Below, one piece after another: positions 17,856 through 26,386 of a stretch of 64,000 nucleotides of DNA. The number at the start of each line of letters is the position of its first letter. Position 1 is the stretch's first letter. Under the pieces are notes generated by a model. The model searched no databases, had not been told where the DNA came from, and worked only from the letters and a program-made list of their open reading frames with translations. Origin of the DNA: Phycisphaerae bacterium (GTDB taxonomy: Bacteria; Planctomycetota; Phycisphaerae; Tepidisphaerales; Tepidisphaeraceae); NCBI GenBank assembly GCA_026004655.1, contig BPJO01000012.1, positions 1 through 64,000 of the forward strand. The letters are read 5' to 3'. The position numbers were made by a program, and so were the translations under genes.

Positions 17856-17910
17856 CTGTTCTGAACCGGAGAAGCAGTGATGGGGCATGCGATCTTCTGA
17901 ATCGGTCGAG

Positions 17911-18744
17911 TCAGGCAAAGATTTTCCCTTCCAAACGATACCTAGGGTGATTCTGCCAGGTTTCAGGAGGGTGGGTTTGGAAGGATTCCCAAGTGCCTGC
18001 AGCCGCGATAACGGCGTCGAGGGCGTCCCCGCCGGGGTTCCGCTGGATCTTGCGTACCTGAGCCTCCGACAATTCCACGGTCTTCCGGAGCCGTTCCAGG
18101 ATGATCCTCCGGTTTCGAAGTCGCCTGGGTTCTAAGGGTCCGCCAGCAGGTTGCTTATAATTGTGATAGGGTACTTTCCATCGTTTGAGGGTCGATCCCG
18201 GACAAGTTTCAACGATCAGTCTTTCGTAAGATGAGGAGAGTTCGAAAGGCCAGATGACTGTTCCGGGACTGCCGACGAGATGTCCGAGAACATCACGCAT
18301 TCCGTGAAACGTTTGGCAGACGATCCGGTAATGATAACAATCAAATGGGGTTTTGGTTTCGGTGTCGGTGATGCGTCGTAAATGCAGTTTATCACTTATC
18401 TTCCGTGCAACTTTCACACAATCCCTGCCGAACTCATAGGCGTTTTGGGGATAGTCGCAGACCCATTGAAGTTGGGTTCTGAATCCGTCCCGACCGGCGA
18501 TTTCGATCGGAAGGGCGAACGGAAAATCCATCCCCCACAAGGCCTGGTGGGATCGGAGGATCAGATGTACCAGATGTGCTAGTGCCGGTTCACGTTGGTT
18601 CGTCCCGGCGAGTTGACCGAGCCGGTCCAACGATTCGAGAACGAGTCGGGGATGTCCCGGAACGACCCGCGTGCGGGCGATCCAGATATTCAGCCCGGCT
18701 AGTTTTGCGCCGGAAAAATCGACCCCGAATACGCTGCGAATCAT
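17911..18744 (-). CDS. DUF429 family protein
   Basis: 277 residues. It begins with GVDFSGAKLAGLNIWIA, an RNase H-like first strand with the acidic residue seen in DUF429, and has WGMDFPFALP, ETCPGSTLKRW and GGDALDAVIAAAG, which carry the remaining conserved acidic positions. DUF429 proteins are predicted nucleases with unknown substrates. The ATG overlaps the stop of the upstream ABC exporter (ATGA-type overlap), so the two are translated together. It lies 69 bp from the dinG-like gene on the same strand. The mixture of nucleic-acid enzymes and an exporter in one operon gives no clear pathway. Confidence 0.85.
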   Translation of the reverse strand: MIRSVFGVDFSGAKLAGLNIWIARTRVVPGHPRLVLESLDRLGQLAGTNQREPALAHLVHLILRSHQALWGMDFPFALPIEIAGRDGFRTQLQWVCDYPQNAYEFGRDCVKVARKISDKLHLRRITDTETKTPFDCYHYRIVCQTFHGMRDVLGHLVGSPGTVIWPFELSSSYERLIVETCPGSTLKRWKVPYHNYKQPAGGPLEPRRLRNRRIILERLRKTVELSEAQVRKIQRNPGGDALDAVIAAAGTWESFQTHPPETWQNHPRYRLEGKIFA

Positions 18745-20604
18745 ATATCAGCCTCTTCGGGTAACGTTTCAGCGAAACGCATGAAACGATCGAACCACGG
18801 GTTTTGTTGTCGGACCTGTAAAACCGTACCCCGGGCGGTTACCTGACCGTCCTGAATGACGTACACGATATCGGCCTGTTGGACAAGACCGGGTCGATGG
18901 CTGGTCAGAACGGTGGTGCGTCCGATCATCAGTCGGTCGATGGCAGCAATAATGGTGGCTTCGGAATCGGGTTCGACGCTGCTGGTCGGTTCGTCAAGAA
19001 GAAGGATACGGGGGTTGGCCAGAAACGCCCGGGCGATGGAAATACGTTGTTTCTGTCCGCCTGACAACCGTACCCCCCCGTTCGCCGACGACCGTATGGT
19101 ATCCTTGTGGAAGCTGGGAAATAAACCCGTGGGCGTTGGCGGCTTGGGCGGCCTGTTCGACTTCCTCCAGACCGGCCTGAGCATGACCGTATCGGATGTT
19201 TTCAAGAACCGATTCGTTAAACAGAAAGCTCTCCTGCTGGACCAGTGCGATGTGACGACGAAAGCTATCACGGGTCAACTGGCGGAGATCCTGACCGTCG
19301 AGTTTGACCGATCCGAGAACCGGGTCGTAGAACCTCAACAACAGATTGAGGATGGTGGATTTGCCCGACCCGCTGGGACCGACCAAAGCGACCGTCTTGC
19401 CAGCCGGGATATCGATCGAGACGTTTTGCAGGACCCAACGGTTGGTTTGCGATTCCGGTCGTTCGGGTGCGAAAGGTTCGGACTTCTGATACGAAAAATA
19501 GACCGAATCGAGGGACAAGTGACCCACGATGCTCTGAACGGACCTAGCGTCCTGGGCATCGGGGAGCTCATCCGGGGCATCGAGGATCTCAAAAATGCGC
19601 CTGCAGGAGGCGATGGCCCGTTGGACCATGTCGTTCACCCGTGCCAGCGTCTGGATCGGTCCGAACAACCTCCACCAATAAGCGCGAAACGCCAGTAGCT
19701 TACCGAGAGTAAAGGAACCACCTGACAGAATCGACCATCCACCCACACCGATCATGAAAACGTTGGACAAAAACCCAACCATCCTGGCGACCGGAAAATA
19801 AAGGGTACGGGCGTTGATGGCCCGGACTTGTTGAAGGTAGTTGTCCTCGGTGGTCTGTTCGAACCGTTGGGCTTCCTGTTTTTCTCGTCCGAAGATCTTG
19901 ATCACGACCACACCGGACAGATTCTCCTGCAGACGGGAGGAGACCCGACCGGCGGTTTCTCTAGCGGATTGATAAATCGGAGTGACCCGCGCATTAAACA
20001 CGCGAAGCAGGATGTAAACCGCCAACAGCGGGGCGAGGGAAATACTCGCCACCTGCCAGTCGAGCAGCATGACAATGACTACCGTGGCCGCCCACAAAAG
20101 ACCCTCACCTAGGATTACGTCGATCCCCCCGGTGATAAAAGCGCGAAGCTCGTCCACATCGGACAGGGCCCGGCTCATCAGGTCCCCGGTCTTTTGCCGC
20201 TGTAGGTACGAAAGCGACTGGGTTTGTAATTTATGATAAATCCTACGTCGAAGATCCCGGATGAACTGTTCTGCTACCCGTTGCATGAGGTTGCTGGAGA
20301 GGGTTTCAAAAGTTTCAAAAACGACGTAGATCCCCATCATCCAGACCAGTGTACTCAGAAGCAGCCCATACGTATTCTGTACCGCGCCCCCGAACGAAAC
20401 AACGAAATGACAGATATCCACCGTCAGCGAGGGTTCGGGTTTGATCAACCCGTCCACCACATACATCCACGCAAAAGCAGGAAACAACTCCCCGGGCAAC
20501 GACAACAACAGAAGTCCGACCCCTGCGAGGATTTTGGGGTACAGAGGGCGCAGCATCCGTAGAAGTCGGGCAAACACACGGAGGGAAGATTCGGATGACG
20601 ACAT
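18741..20604 (-). CDS. ABC exporter, MsbA/multidrug type (frame break)
   Basis: About 620 residues after one G is removed from the seven-base run at 19073-19079. The N-terminal ~320 residues form a type I exporter membrane domain with six helices; the conserved coupling region QTQSLSYLQRQKTGDLMSR is present. The nucleotide-binding domain has Walker A GPSGSGKS, the Q-loop LVQQESFLFNESVLENIRYG, then across the break the signature RLSGGQKQR, Walker B RILLLDEPTSSVE and the switch His in TSHRP. The break falls between GERG and VRLSGG, exactly where the conserved sequence should continue. Likely substrate is a lipid or hydrophobic compound. TAGAAT begins 15 bases upstream of the ATG. Confidence 0.93.
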
Positions 20605-20613
20605 GACCGAACG

Positions 20614-20619
20614 ATTCTA
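20614..20619 (-). promoter_or_regulatory. -10 element (TAGAAT) of ABC exporter
   Basis: TAGAAT on the minus strand begins 15 bases before the exporter ATG; no Shine-Dalgarno is present. Confidence 0.45.
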
Positions 20620-20690
20620 GCGTCCGTCGTCATTCAAGCGACCCGTCCTATGAAATGGGATTCGAAGACGCAGTCTTCCGGGGGCTTTCG

Positions 20691-21200
20691 TTATGACCCA
20701 CGTGGGTCTGCTCGGGTGCCGCTGCGGGCAACCAAAAAGTTCTCAGCAAACTCGGCGATGAAATCGGGAACCGGATAGTGTTTCATCAGAAACTCGTGCA
20801 ACTGTTCCTTCCGGGCGATCATGAAATAGACGGGTTCATTAAACGTGCGACTCGCAAAGTTGACCGCGCGCACCAAGGCCTCTGTCGTGGTTGTCAAAGC
20901 CAAATGATCCTGATCACGGAAAACCGGCGCCAGATGAAACTGCCAGGCCTGTCGGCGATTGATGAGTCGAAGACAGGTTTTATCGACTTCAATTTCTTCA
21001 AGATCCACTTCACCCGTGAAACGGACGTATTGCTCAACCCAGGCGTCTTCTACAACTCGGGCATCAATCCCGTACAATCGTTCGGCCAGGTCTCCGAACG
21101 GACGGTTCACCGATTTCTGAACCCGAAGAATGTGCTGGACCTGTCGTTCGTTCAAAACCCCTTGTTCCATCAAAATTTCACCGATACGAATTGGTTTCAT
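20691..21200 (-). CDS. Stand-alone MshEN/GspE N-terminal domain protein
   Basis: About 169 residues from the ATG at 21200, which has GAGGTG five bases upstream. The sequence RIGEILMEQGVLNERQVQHILRVQ and INRRQAWQFHLAPVFRDQDHLALTTT matches the N-terminal domain of type II secretion and type IV pilus ATPases (GspE/PilB/MshE), a module that can bind c-di-GMP in some proteins. The ATPase domain is absent: the protein ends soon after with a basic tail. It may regulate a pilus or secretion motor encoded elsewhere, or act as a free c-di-GMP receptor. The gene stands alone on the minus strand, 87 bp before the ABC exporter. Confidence 0.75.
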   Translation of the reverse strand: MKPIRIGEILMEQGVLNERQVQHILRVQKSVNRPFGDLAERLYGIDARVVEDAWVEQYVRFTGEVDLEEIEVDKTCLRLINRRQAWQFHLAPVFRDQDHLALTTTTEALVRAVNFASRTFNEPVYFMIARKEQLHEFLMKHYPVPDFIAEFAENFLVARSGTRADPRGS

Positions 21201-21350
21201 AATCACCTCGTTGGGAACAACATCGTCTGCATCGGGTCGGGACTGAGGTCGGATGGGTTAAATCAACTTCATTTTTCGATCATTTATCAGCCCTGATGGG
21301 GTCCGTGTCGGATTAAACGGAAGGGTTTTCCCATTCTGACAGGGGTATGT

Positions 21351-21356
21351 CATAAT
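21351..21356 (+). promoter_or_regulatory. -10 element (CATAAT) of oxidoreductase gene
   Basis: CATAAT begins 12 bases before the ATG at 21363. There is no Shine-Dalgarno, so the mRNA probably starts at the A of the ATG. Confidence 0.45.
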
Positions 21357-21362
21357 GCGTCT

Positions 21363-22388
21363 ATGATTCGTGTGGGTGTCATCGGATGCGGGGTCGTCGC
21401 ATCGTACGGGCATTTGCCGGCGATTCAGGATACCCCCGGGCTTCGGATCGAATCCCTGATGGATGTGGACGTGGCTCGTTTGATCGAAATGCAGACCCGG
21501 TTCGGGGTCGACAAGATATTCACAGATCTGGATTTGTTTTTTCAGTCGGGAATCGATCTGGTGGTGATCGCAAGCCCCGCCCCGGTCCATTTCGATCATG
21601 TCCAAGCTGCTGCGCGGTATAAAAAACCCGTTTTGTGTGAAAAACCCCTGGCCATGAACGAACAGCAGGCCGGGGAAATGATCCGCGCCATGCATCAGGC
21701 CGGGTTGCCTTTGTATGTGGGGTTTACCTACCGATTTTCCCCGGTGGCGTTAGAAATCCATCGACTCGTGCGTGAAAACCGGATTGGTCAGGTCCGGAGT
21801 TTAAGACTCTGCTACGTCTGGGATTGTCACGGCAAATACAACGACCGGGACCCGACCAAAGGATTATATCTACGACGACACGAACGAATGCTCGAAGGCG
21901 GACCGATGGTTGATTGCGGGGTACACCAGATCGACCTGGCACGGTGGTGGACCGGTTCGGAGATCATTCGTGTGACGGGTCTGGGTGCCTGGGTTGAAAT
22001 GGAAGGCTACGACGCGCCCGATCATATCTATCTCCATGCCGACCACGAAAACGGGTGTCATACTCAGGTCGAAATCAGCTTTACTTACGGTCATACATCC
22101 AAAGATCCCCGATGCGAGTTCTGGTACGAACTAATCGGGACGGAAGGATTAATCCGGTATAACCGTCAACAACGGATTTTTGAGTGTGTTTCGTCTGAGG
22201 GGACGGAAAAACGCGAATGGACCGAGGAAAAGAACTTTCACGGGATGTATCGTGAGTTGGAACAGACGCTTCGAACCGGTCGGTCCGGGAACATGCCTAG
22301 CGGTTCGGACGGATTGACCGCGACCCGTCTGGCCCGGCTCGCGACCGAATCGGCGGTGGCCTGGCGAAAACAGGATGCTTCAATCTAA
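21363..22388 (+). CDS. Gfo/Idh/MocA family oxidoreductase
   Basis: 341 residues. An N-terminal Rossmann fold is shown by RVGVIGCGVVASYGHLPAI, followed by the family signature VLCEKPLAMNEQQA (CEKP lysine of the active site), FTYRFSPVA, and the catalytic-region GGPMVDCGVHQIDLARWW with the conserved Asp and His. These NAD(P)-dependent enzymes oxidise or reduce sugars and sugar nucleotides. The gene lies 313 bp upstream of an exopolysaccharide export gene on the same strand but has its own promoter, so a link to polysaccharide synthesis is possible, not proven. Length is usual for the family. Confidence 0.92.
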   Translation: MIRVGVIGCGVVASYGHLPAIQDTPGLRIESLMDVDVARLIEMQTRFGVDKIFTDLDLFFQSGIDLVVIASPAPVHFDHVQAAARYKKPVLCEKPLAMNEQQAGEMIRAMHQAGLPLYVGFTYRFSPVALEIHRLVRENRIGQVRSLRLCYVWDCHGKYNDRDPTKGLYLRRHERMLEGGPMVDCGVHQIDLARWWTGSEIIRVTGLGAWVEMEGYDAPDHIYLHADHENGCHTQVEISFTYGHTSKDPRCEFWYELIGTEGLIRYNRQQRIFECVSSEGTEKREWTEEKNFHGMYRELEQTLRTGRSGNMPSGSDGLTATRLARLATESAVAWRKQDASI

Positions 22389-22701
22389 AAATCGCGAACC
22401 TTCCGCGACGCAATAGAACAGGTTCCTTCACTTTGTTTGATAAAGCCAATCTCCAATAGCTTTGAGCGGCAAAGTGTGTCGGTTTTTTGTCGCATTCCCG
22501 GACCGTCCCGTAAGGCTTTGCATAAAAATAGGATTACGCCAACTTGTTTATTCAAATGAGTTTGGTGTAGACTGTGGTCTCAGGCTTCTTGCCTCCGGTG
22601 GGGGCTGGAGGATCTGAAAATATTTATTTGAGTTGATCAGCCCCTCGATCGGGCGGACGATATCAAACAAAACATCAGAAATATTTGGAAAGGAGCTGGC
22701 C
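22389..22701 (+). promoter_or_regulatory. Intergenic region with promoter for exopolysaccharide export gene
   Basis: No gene is seen in these 313 bp. A promoter-like pair TTGTTT (22544-22549) and TAGACT (22568-22573) is separated by 18 bp, and the -10 is preceded by GGTG. The same GGTGTAGA(C/T)T with an 18-bp spacer recurs before the tyrosine-kinase gene at 31241-31250. A leader of about 120 bp would follow. A Shine-Dalgarno AAAGGAG lies at 22689-22695. Confidence 0.5.
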
Positions 22702-24115
22702 TTGGTTCTGAACATTTTCTCTCGGTCCTTCCGACGAGGCCTGATCGGCGTCGGAGTGGTGGGTGCTCTGATCGCAGGGTCTGGGTGTGAAAACATCGAA
22801 GAACCTAAGAGTTTTTTTGATCCCGCCCAGGTCGGACGGATCAAGGACGAACCGTTGGTCGTTCCGATCCTGACCAAGCTCAACATCGGGACGGACGAGC
22901 AAGAAGCCGAGTTCGCCGGTGCACGCGATGTGACACAGTCGGATCTGGTCGCGACCGCCAGTGACTATTCGGTTTCGCCCAACGATGTGCTTTCGATCTC
23001 GATCAGCGACCTGCTAGGCCCGAACACGGTCAGCGACCGTACCATCCGCGTGACCCAGACCGGAAAGATCAGCCTTCCTCTCTTGAACCAGCCAATTTCG
23101 GTGGAGGGCAAAACAGAACAACAAGTCGAACAGGCGATCAAAGACGCCTATCGCGATGCCCAGATCCTCCAAAATGCCCAGGTATCGGTCAGCGTCATGG
23201 AAGCCCGGGGACGAACCTACAGCGTCCTTGGGGCAGTCGGTGCCCCGGGTCTGTATGCCATCTATGATACCGATTTTCGTCTTCTTGACGCGTTGGTCAC
23301 CGCACGAGATGTGACTAATACCGTCGGCACCGAAACGATCTATGTCATTCGCAAGAAGAAAGAGCTTTCACCCGACACCACGGTCCCGACCGGTGCGCCC
23401 CCAGGTCCAACCTGGCGTCGATCCGTTGGCGCCTCAGTCGGACGCCTCTTCGCTCATGCCACGCAGGAGTGTGATGCTTCAGGACGGAACCGCCCCGGTG
23501 GGGACCAAAGTCACGGTCGAAGGTCAGGAAATGGAAATTAATCCCCCCACGACACCCGAATCCGGGGCAATCGTGACCGAATCTTCGACCGCTCAACCGA
23601 GCGAACCTGAGAAACCCTTCGAGTTCAATGCCTTGAAAGAACCCACCGACCGTGAAGTGATCAAAATCCCCTACCAAGCCCTTCGGATGGGGCAACTCAA
23701 GTACAACATCGTCATCCTCCCCGGGGACCTTATTTTCGTTCCCGGTCCGGTCATTGGCGAATACTACATGGGCGGAAACGTCCTAGCCCCCGGTGCCTAC
23801 AGTTTATCGGCCCGCAAGATCACCCTCACCCAGGCGGTTGTCGCAGCCCGAGGGTTGAACGAAGTGGCTTGGCCGAGCAGGACCGAAATCATTCGACGTC
23901 TGCCCGGCGACAAGCAGGTCTTTGTTAAGGTCGATCTGGACAAAATTTTTGCCGGTCAGGAACCGGATATCTACCTCAAACCCGACGACCGGATCAACGT
24001 CGGAACCCATGTGATTGCCCCGTTCCTTGCGGCTTTCCGGAACGGGTTCCGTCTGACCTACGGTTTCGGATTCCTGTATGACCGTAACTACGCCGACGAA
24101 AATCAGACCAACTGA
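22702..24115 (+). CDS. Wza-like polysaccharide export lipoprotein (frame break)
   Basis: About 470 residues from a TTG codon at 22702, chosen because AAAGGAG is six bases upstream and it gives a proper signal peptide ending in a lipobox (IAGSGC). One C must be removed from the run 23398-23402. The poly-export domain is YSVSPNDVLSISISDLLG to NAQVSVSVMEARG, followed by SLBB-type segments: TYSVLGAVGAPGLYAI and, after the break, EYYMGGNVLAPGAYSL. The family forms the outer-membrane channel for exported polysaccharide. A Pro/Thr-rich linker of about 90 residues lies at the break. It is followed by the exosortase operon, and the tyrosine kinase/chain-length regulator lies further downstream. A hairpin follows the stop. 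Confidence 0.9.
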
Positions 24116-24153
24116 TTCCACCTTCGCAGCGTATATATAGACAGTTGTACTAA

Positions 24154-24198
24154 GATGATCTTGCGTCCTTCCGGTTATCGGTCGGGCGCAAGATCATC
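24154..24198 (+). terminator. 12-bp stem hairpin after export gene
   Basis: GATGATCTTGCG pairs perfectly with CGCAAGATCATC over a 21-base loop. It follows the export-gene stop by 39 bp. A short T-rich sequence follows but no real T tract, so it may act as an attenuator or RNA stabiliser rather than a strong terminator. Confidence 0.55.
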
Positions 24199-24297
24199 GG
24201 TTTCTGAGAAATCACTTATTTGAGCTTGATTTGTGTGGTAAATTAAAACCCGGAAAGGAAACGACTCTGATTCACAGATCCCCACGTCCTGAGGAGC

Positions 24298-25491
24298 ATG
24301 CCGTTGTCCGATATCATACATCCAATGTCGACCTCCCCTTTATCCCCGTCCGAAACGTCGTCGGGCCGAATTACCCGGATTCCGGGTTGGTTTAAAGCGG
24401 TTTTGATCGGCGTGATTTTTTGTTGGCTTTATTCAGAAAACCTTCAGCGGTTATGGTTAAAGACCAATCTGTTCACCGGTGACCGGAACTGGTCTCATTC
24501 GATGATGATTCCGCTGATCGGATTGTATTATCTGTGGTTGCGACGTGACGAACTGCGTCAAGTGTCGGTTCGTCCGCTTTTGGGAGACCGTTTTACCCGT
24601 TCCAGAGTGTTTTCAGCGGTTCTGGTGGGGCTGGGGGGGCTGATCACCTGGCAGGTGGCTCCTTGGGTGGTTCCTGCGATGGATTCGACGATTCAGCCAG
24701 GGGCGATTCTGTCGAACGCGGGGTTGGGGATCGCGATCTGGGCGTTTTTGGCGTTGGTGCTCGACTGGGGTTTGGGTTCATTGTTAGCGGGTCTGCTGTT
24801 AAGCGCCTATGGGATCTGGCCTGGTCAAAATGATTTTGTGTGGGACGTGGGGATGATCCTGACCCTGTTCGGGGTAGTGCTGACCTTGTGCGGATGGGCA
24901 GTGATGAAGATCGTGTGGTTCCCCATCGCATTTCTGTTGTGTGCGTTGCCTTGGCCGCCTCTGGTGTACAGTGCCCTGGCGTTGCCCTTACAGAAGATCG
25001 CTGCGGTCAGTTCGGTGGCGATCATGAACGTGTTGGGGGTAGAGGCCTCGCACGGGGGGTCCAAGATTTTCATCGCCCAATATGACCCGGTGACGGGGCG
25101 TCAACTTGCCGATCGCGCGTTGAACGTGGCCGAGGCGTGCGCGGGTTTGGTTTCATTGATGACCTTCATCTCGATCGCTGCCGCAATCGCATTTTTGTCA
25201 GGTCGAGCGATGTGGCAGAAACTGATTATTACGGCTTCGGCGGTGCCGATCGCGATTTTGTGCAATATCATCCGTGTGGCCGGAGTAGGCATGCTCGATA
25301 AGTACGGTGGTCGGGAGTGGTCGGACGGTTTTGCCCACCAGTTCGCGGGGATGGTTTTATTGTTGCCAGCCTTTTTTCTGATCATGCTGGTTTGCTGGAT
25401 CGTGGATCAGCTGGTGATCGAGGAAGCGGAAGATGAACCTGTTTCCGGTTCATCAACACCGGCTTCAAAACCGGCGGGAGGTGCGGCATGA
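24298..25491 (+). CDS. Exosortase (PEP-CTERM sorting transpeptidase)
   Basis: 397 residues with at least eight membrane helices. The catalytic triad of exosortases is present: Cys281 in NVAEACAGLVSLMTF, Arg326 in LCNIIRVAGVGML and His347 in DGFAHQFAGM. The enzyme is thought to cut PEP-CTERM proteins at the inner membrane and pass them on for anchoring to surface polysaccharide. At least three PEP-CTERM proteins are encoded in this window (40435, 41381, 48908). GAGGAG precedes the ATG very closely; ATG 24325 is an alternative start. The next gene, EpsI-like, overlaps by four bases (ATGA). The planctomycete setting suggests the XrtU or a related type; the subtype is not certain. Confidence 0.93.
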   Translation: MPLSDIIHPMSTSPLSPSETSSGRITRIPGWFKAVLIGVIFCWLYSENLQRLWLKTNLFTGDRNWSHSMMIPLIGLYYLWLRRDELRQVSVRPLLGDRFTRSRVFSAVLVGLGGLITWQVAPWVVPAMDSTIQPGAILSNAGLGIAIWAFLALVLDWGLGSLLAGLLLSAYGIWPGQNDFVWDVGMILTLFGVVLTLCGWAVMKIVWFPIAFLLCALPWPPLVYSALALPLQKIAAVSSVAIMNVLGVEASHGGSKIFIAQYDPVTGRQLADRALNVAEACAGLVSLMTFISIAAAIAFLSGRAMWQKLIITASAVPIAILCNIIRVAGVGMLDKYGGREWSDGFAHQFAGMVLLLPAFFLIMLVCWIVDQLVIEEAEDEPVSGSSTPASKPAGGAA

Positions 25492-26372
25492 CCCATTCGA
25501 CAGCCAATCGGGTAGAGTCATCGGTTCGTCGGACGGTTGCGTTTGTGGTCGTCGTGGCGATCCTGGTGACCGCAGCCATCGGATTGCGGATAACGGTAGC
25601 GAACATGAAGCTGACATTTCGCAAGTTACCGGTCGAATTGCCCGCTTCTTTGCTGGAAATTCGCAAAGACCTGGGACCCTGGGCGCAGGCGAACGTCGAC
25701 CGTGCGCTGCCCGTCGATATCGAGCACGAACTGGGCACGAAAGATTACATCATGCGAGACTACATCGACACGCGTTTGATGAACGAATCGGACCGCGCCC
25801 GTTTCCTAGCCGCACCACTGGACGAACGCGAAGCCATGATCCGGGAAGGTCAAATTCGTCTGGAGAATCCCGCCGCACGGGTTCACATCGCTTTAACCTA
25901 CTACACCGGTTCTGCCGACACCGTCCCGCATGTCTCCGAACGTTGCTTTGTGGCAGACGGGTTTAAACCGACAGAGTTTGAGGTCCTGGATTGGGCAATT
26001 CTACCCCGCCAATCCGAGTCGGACCGCGTGGTCAAGGTCCGTCTGTTGAACTTCGAAGACCAAGTCGGCAGCCGACAGTTCAGACCCCGACAAGTGTGTT
26101 ACTTTTTTCAGGTCAATGGCCAGTACGAACACGATCCGATCTTCGGAGTCCGAAAACGATTGCAGAACCTGTTCGAGAGGCATGCCTATTTTGCCAAAGT
26201 CGAAATGGTGACCGATCTGGGAACGACCGAGGCAGCGGCGCCGGTGATGAAGGATTTTCTGACCTATGCTATGCCCGAAATCGAACGGGTGCTGCCCGAC
26301 TGGTCGCAAGTCAAGAAAAGTGAAAATCAGAACGTGAAACCGGAACCGGTCCGGACCACAAGCAGCAAGTAA
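25488..26372 (+). CDS. EpsI-like exosortase-associated protein
   Basis: 294 residues with one N-terminal membrane helix (RTVAFVVVVAILVTAAIGLRI), the rest predicted outside the cytoplasm. The region LPASLLEIRKDLGPWAQ followed later by ARVHIALTYYTGSADTVPHVSERCFVADGFKPTEF is characteristic of EpsI domains, which are often fused to or encoded next to exosortases in exopolysaccharide loci. Its start overlaps the exosortase stop by four bases, indicating coupled translation. The protein ends in a basic, Pro/Thr-rich tail. Role in sorting or polysaccharide assembly is inferred from constant association with exosortase genes. Confidence 0.85.
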   Translation: MTHSTANRVESSVRRTVAFVVVVAILVTAAIGLRITVANMKLTFRKLPVELPASLLEIRKDLGPWAQANVDRALPVDIEHELGTKDYIMRDYIDTRLMNESDRARFLAAPLDEREAMIREGQIRLENPAARVHIALTYYTGSADTVPHVSERCFVADGFKPTEFEVLDWAILPRQSESDRVVKVRLLNFEDQVGSRQFRPRQVCYFFQVNGQYEHDPIFGVRKRLQNLFERHAYFAKVEMVTDLGTTEAAAPVMKDFLTYAMPEIERVLPDWSQVKKSENQNVKPEPVRTTSSK

Positions 26373-26386
26373 GGAAATCTTCCGAT

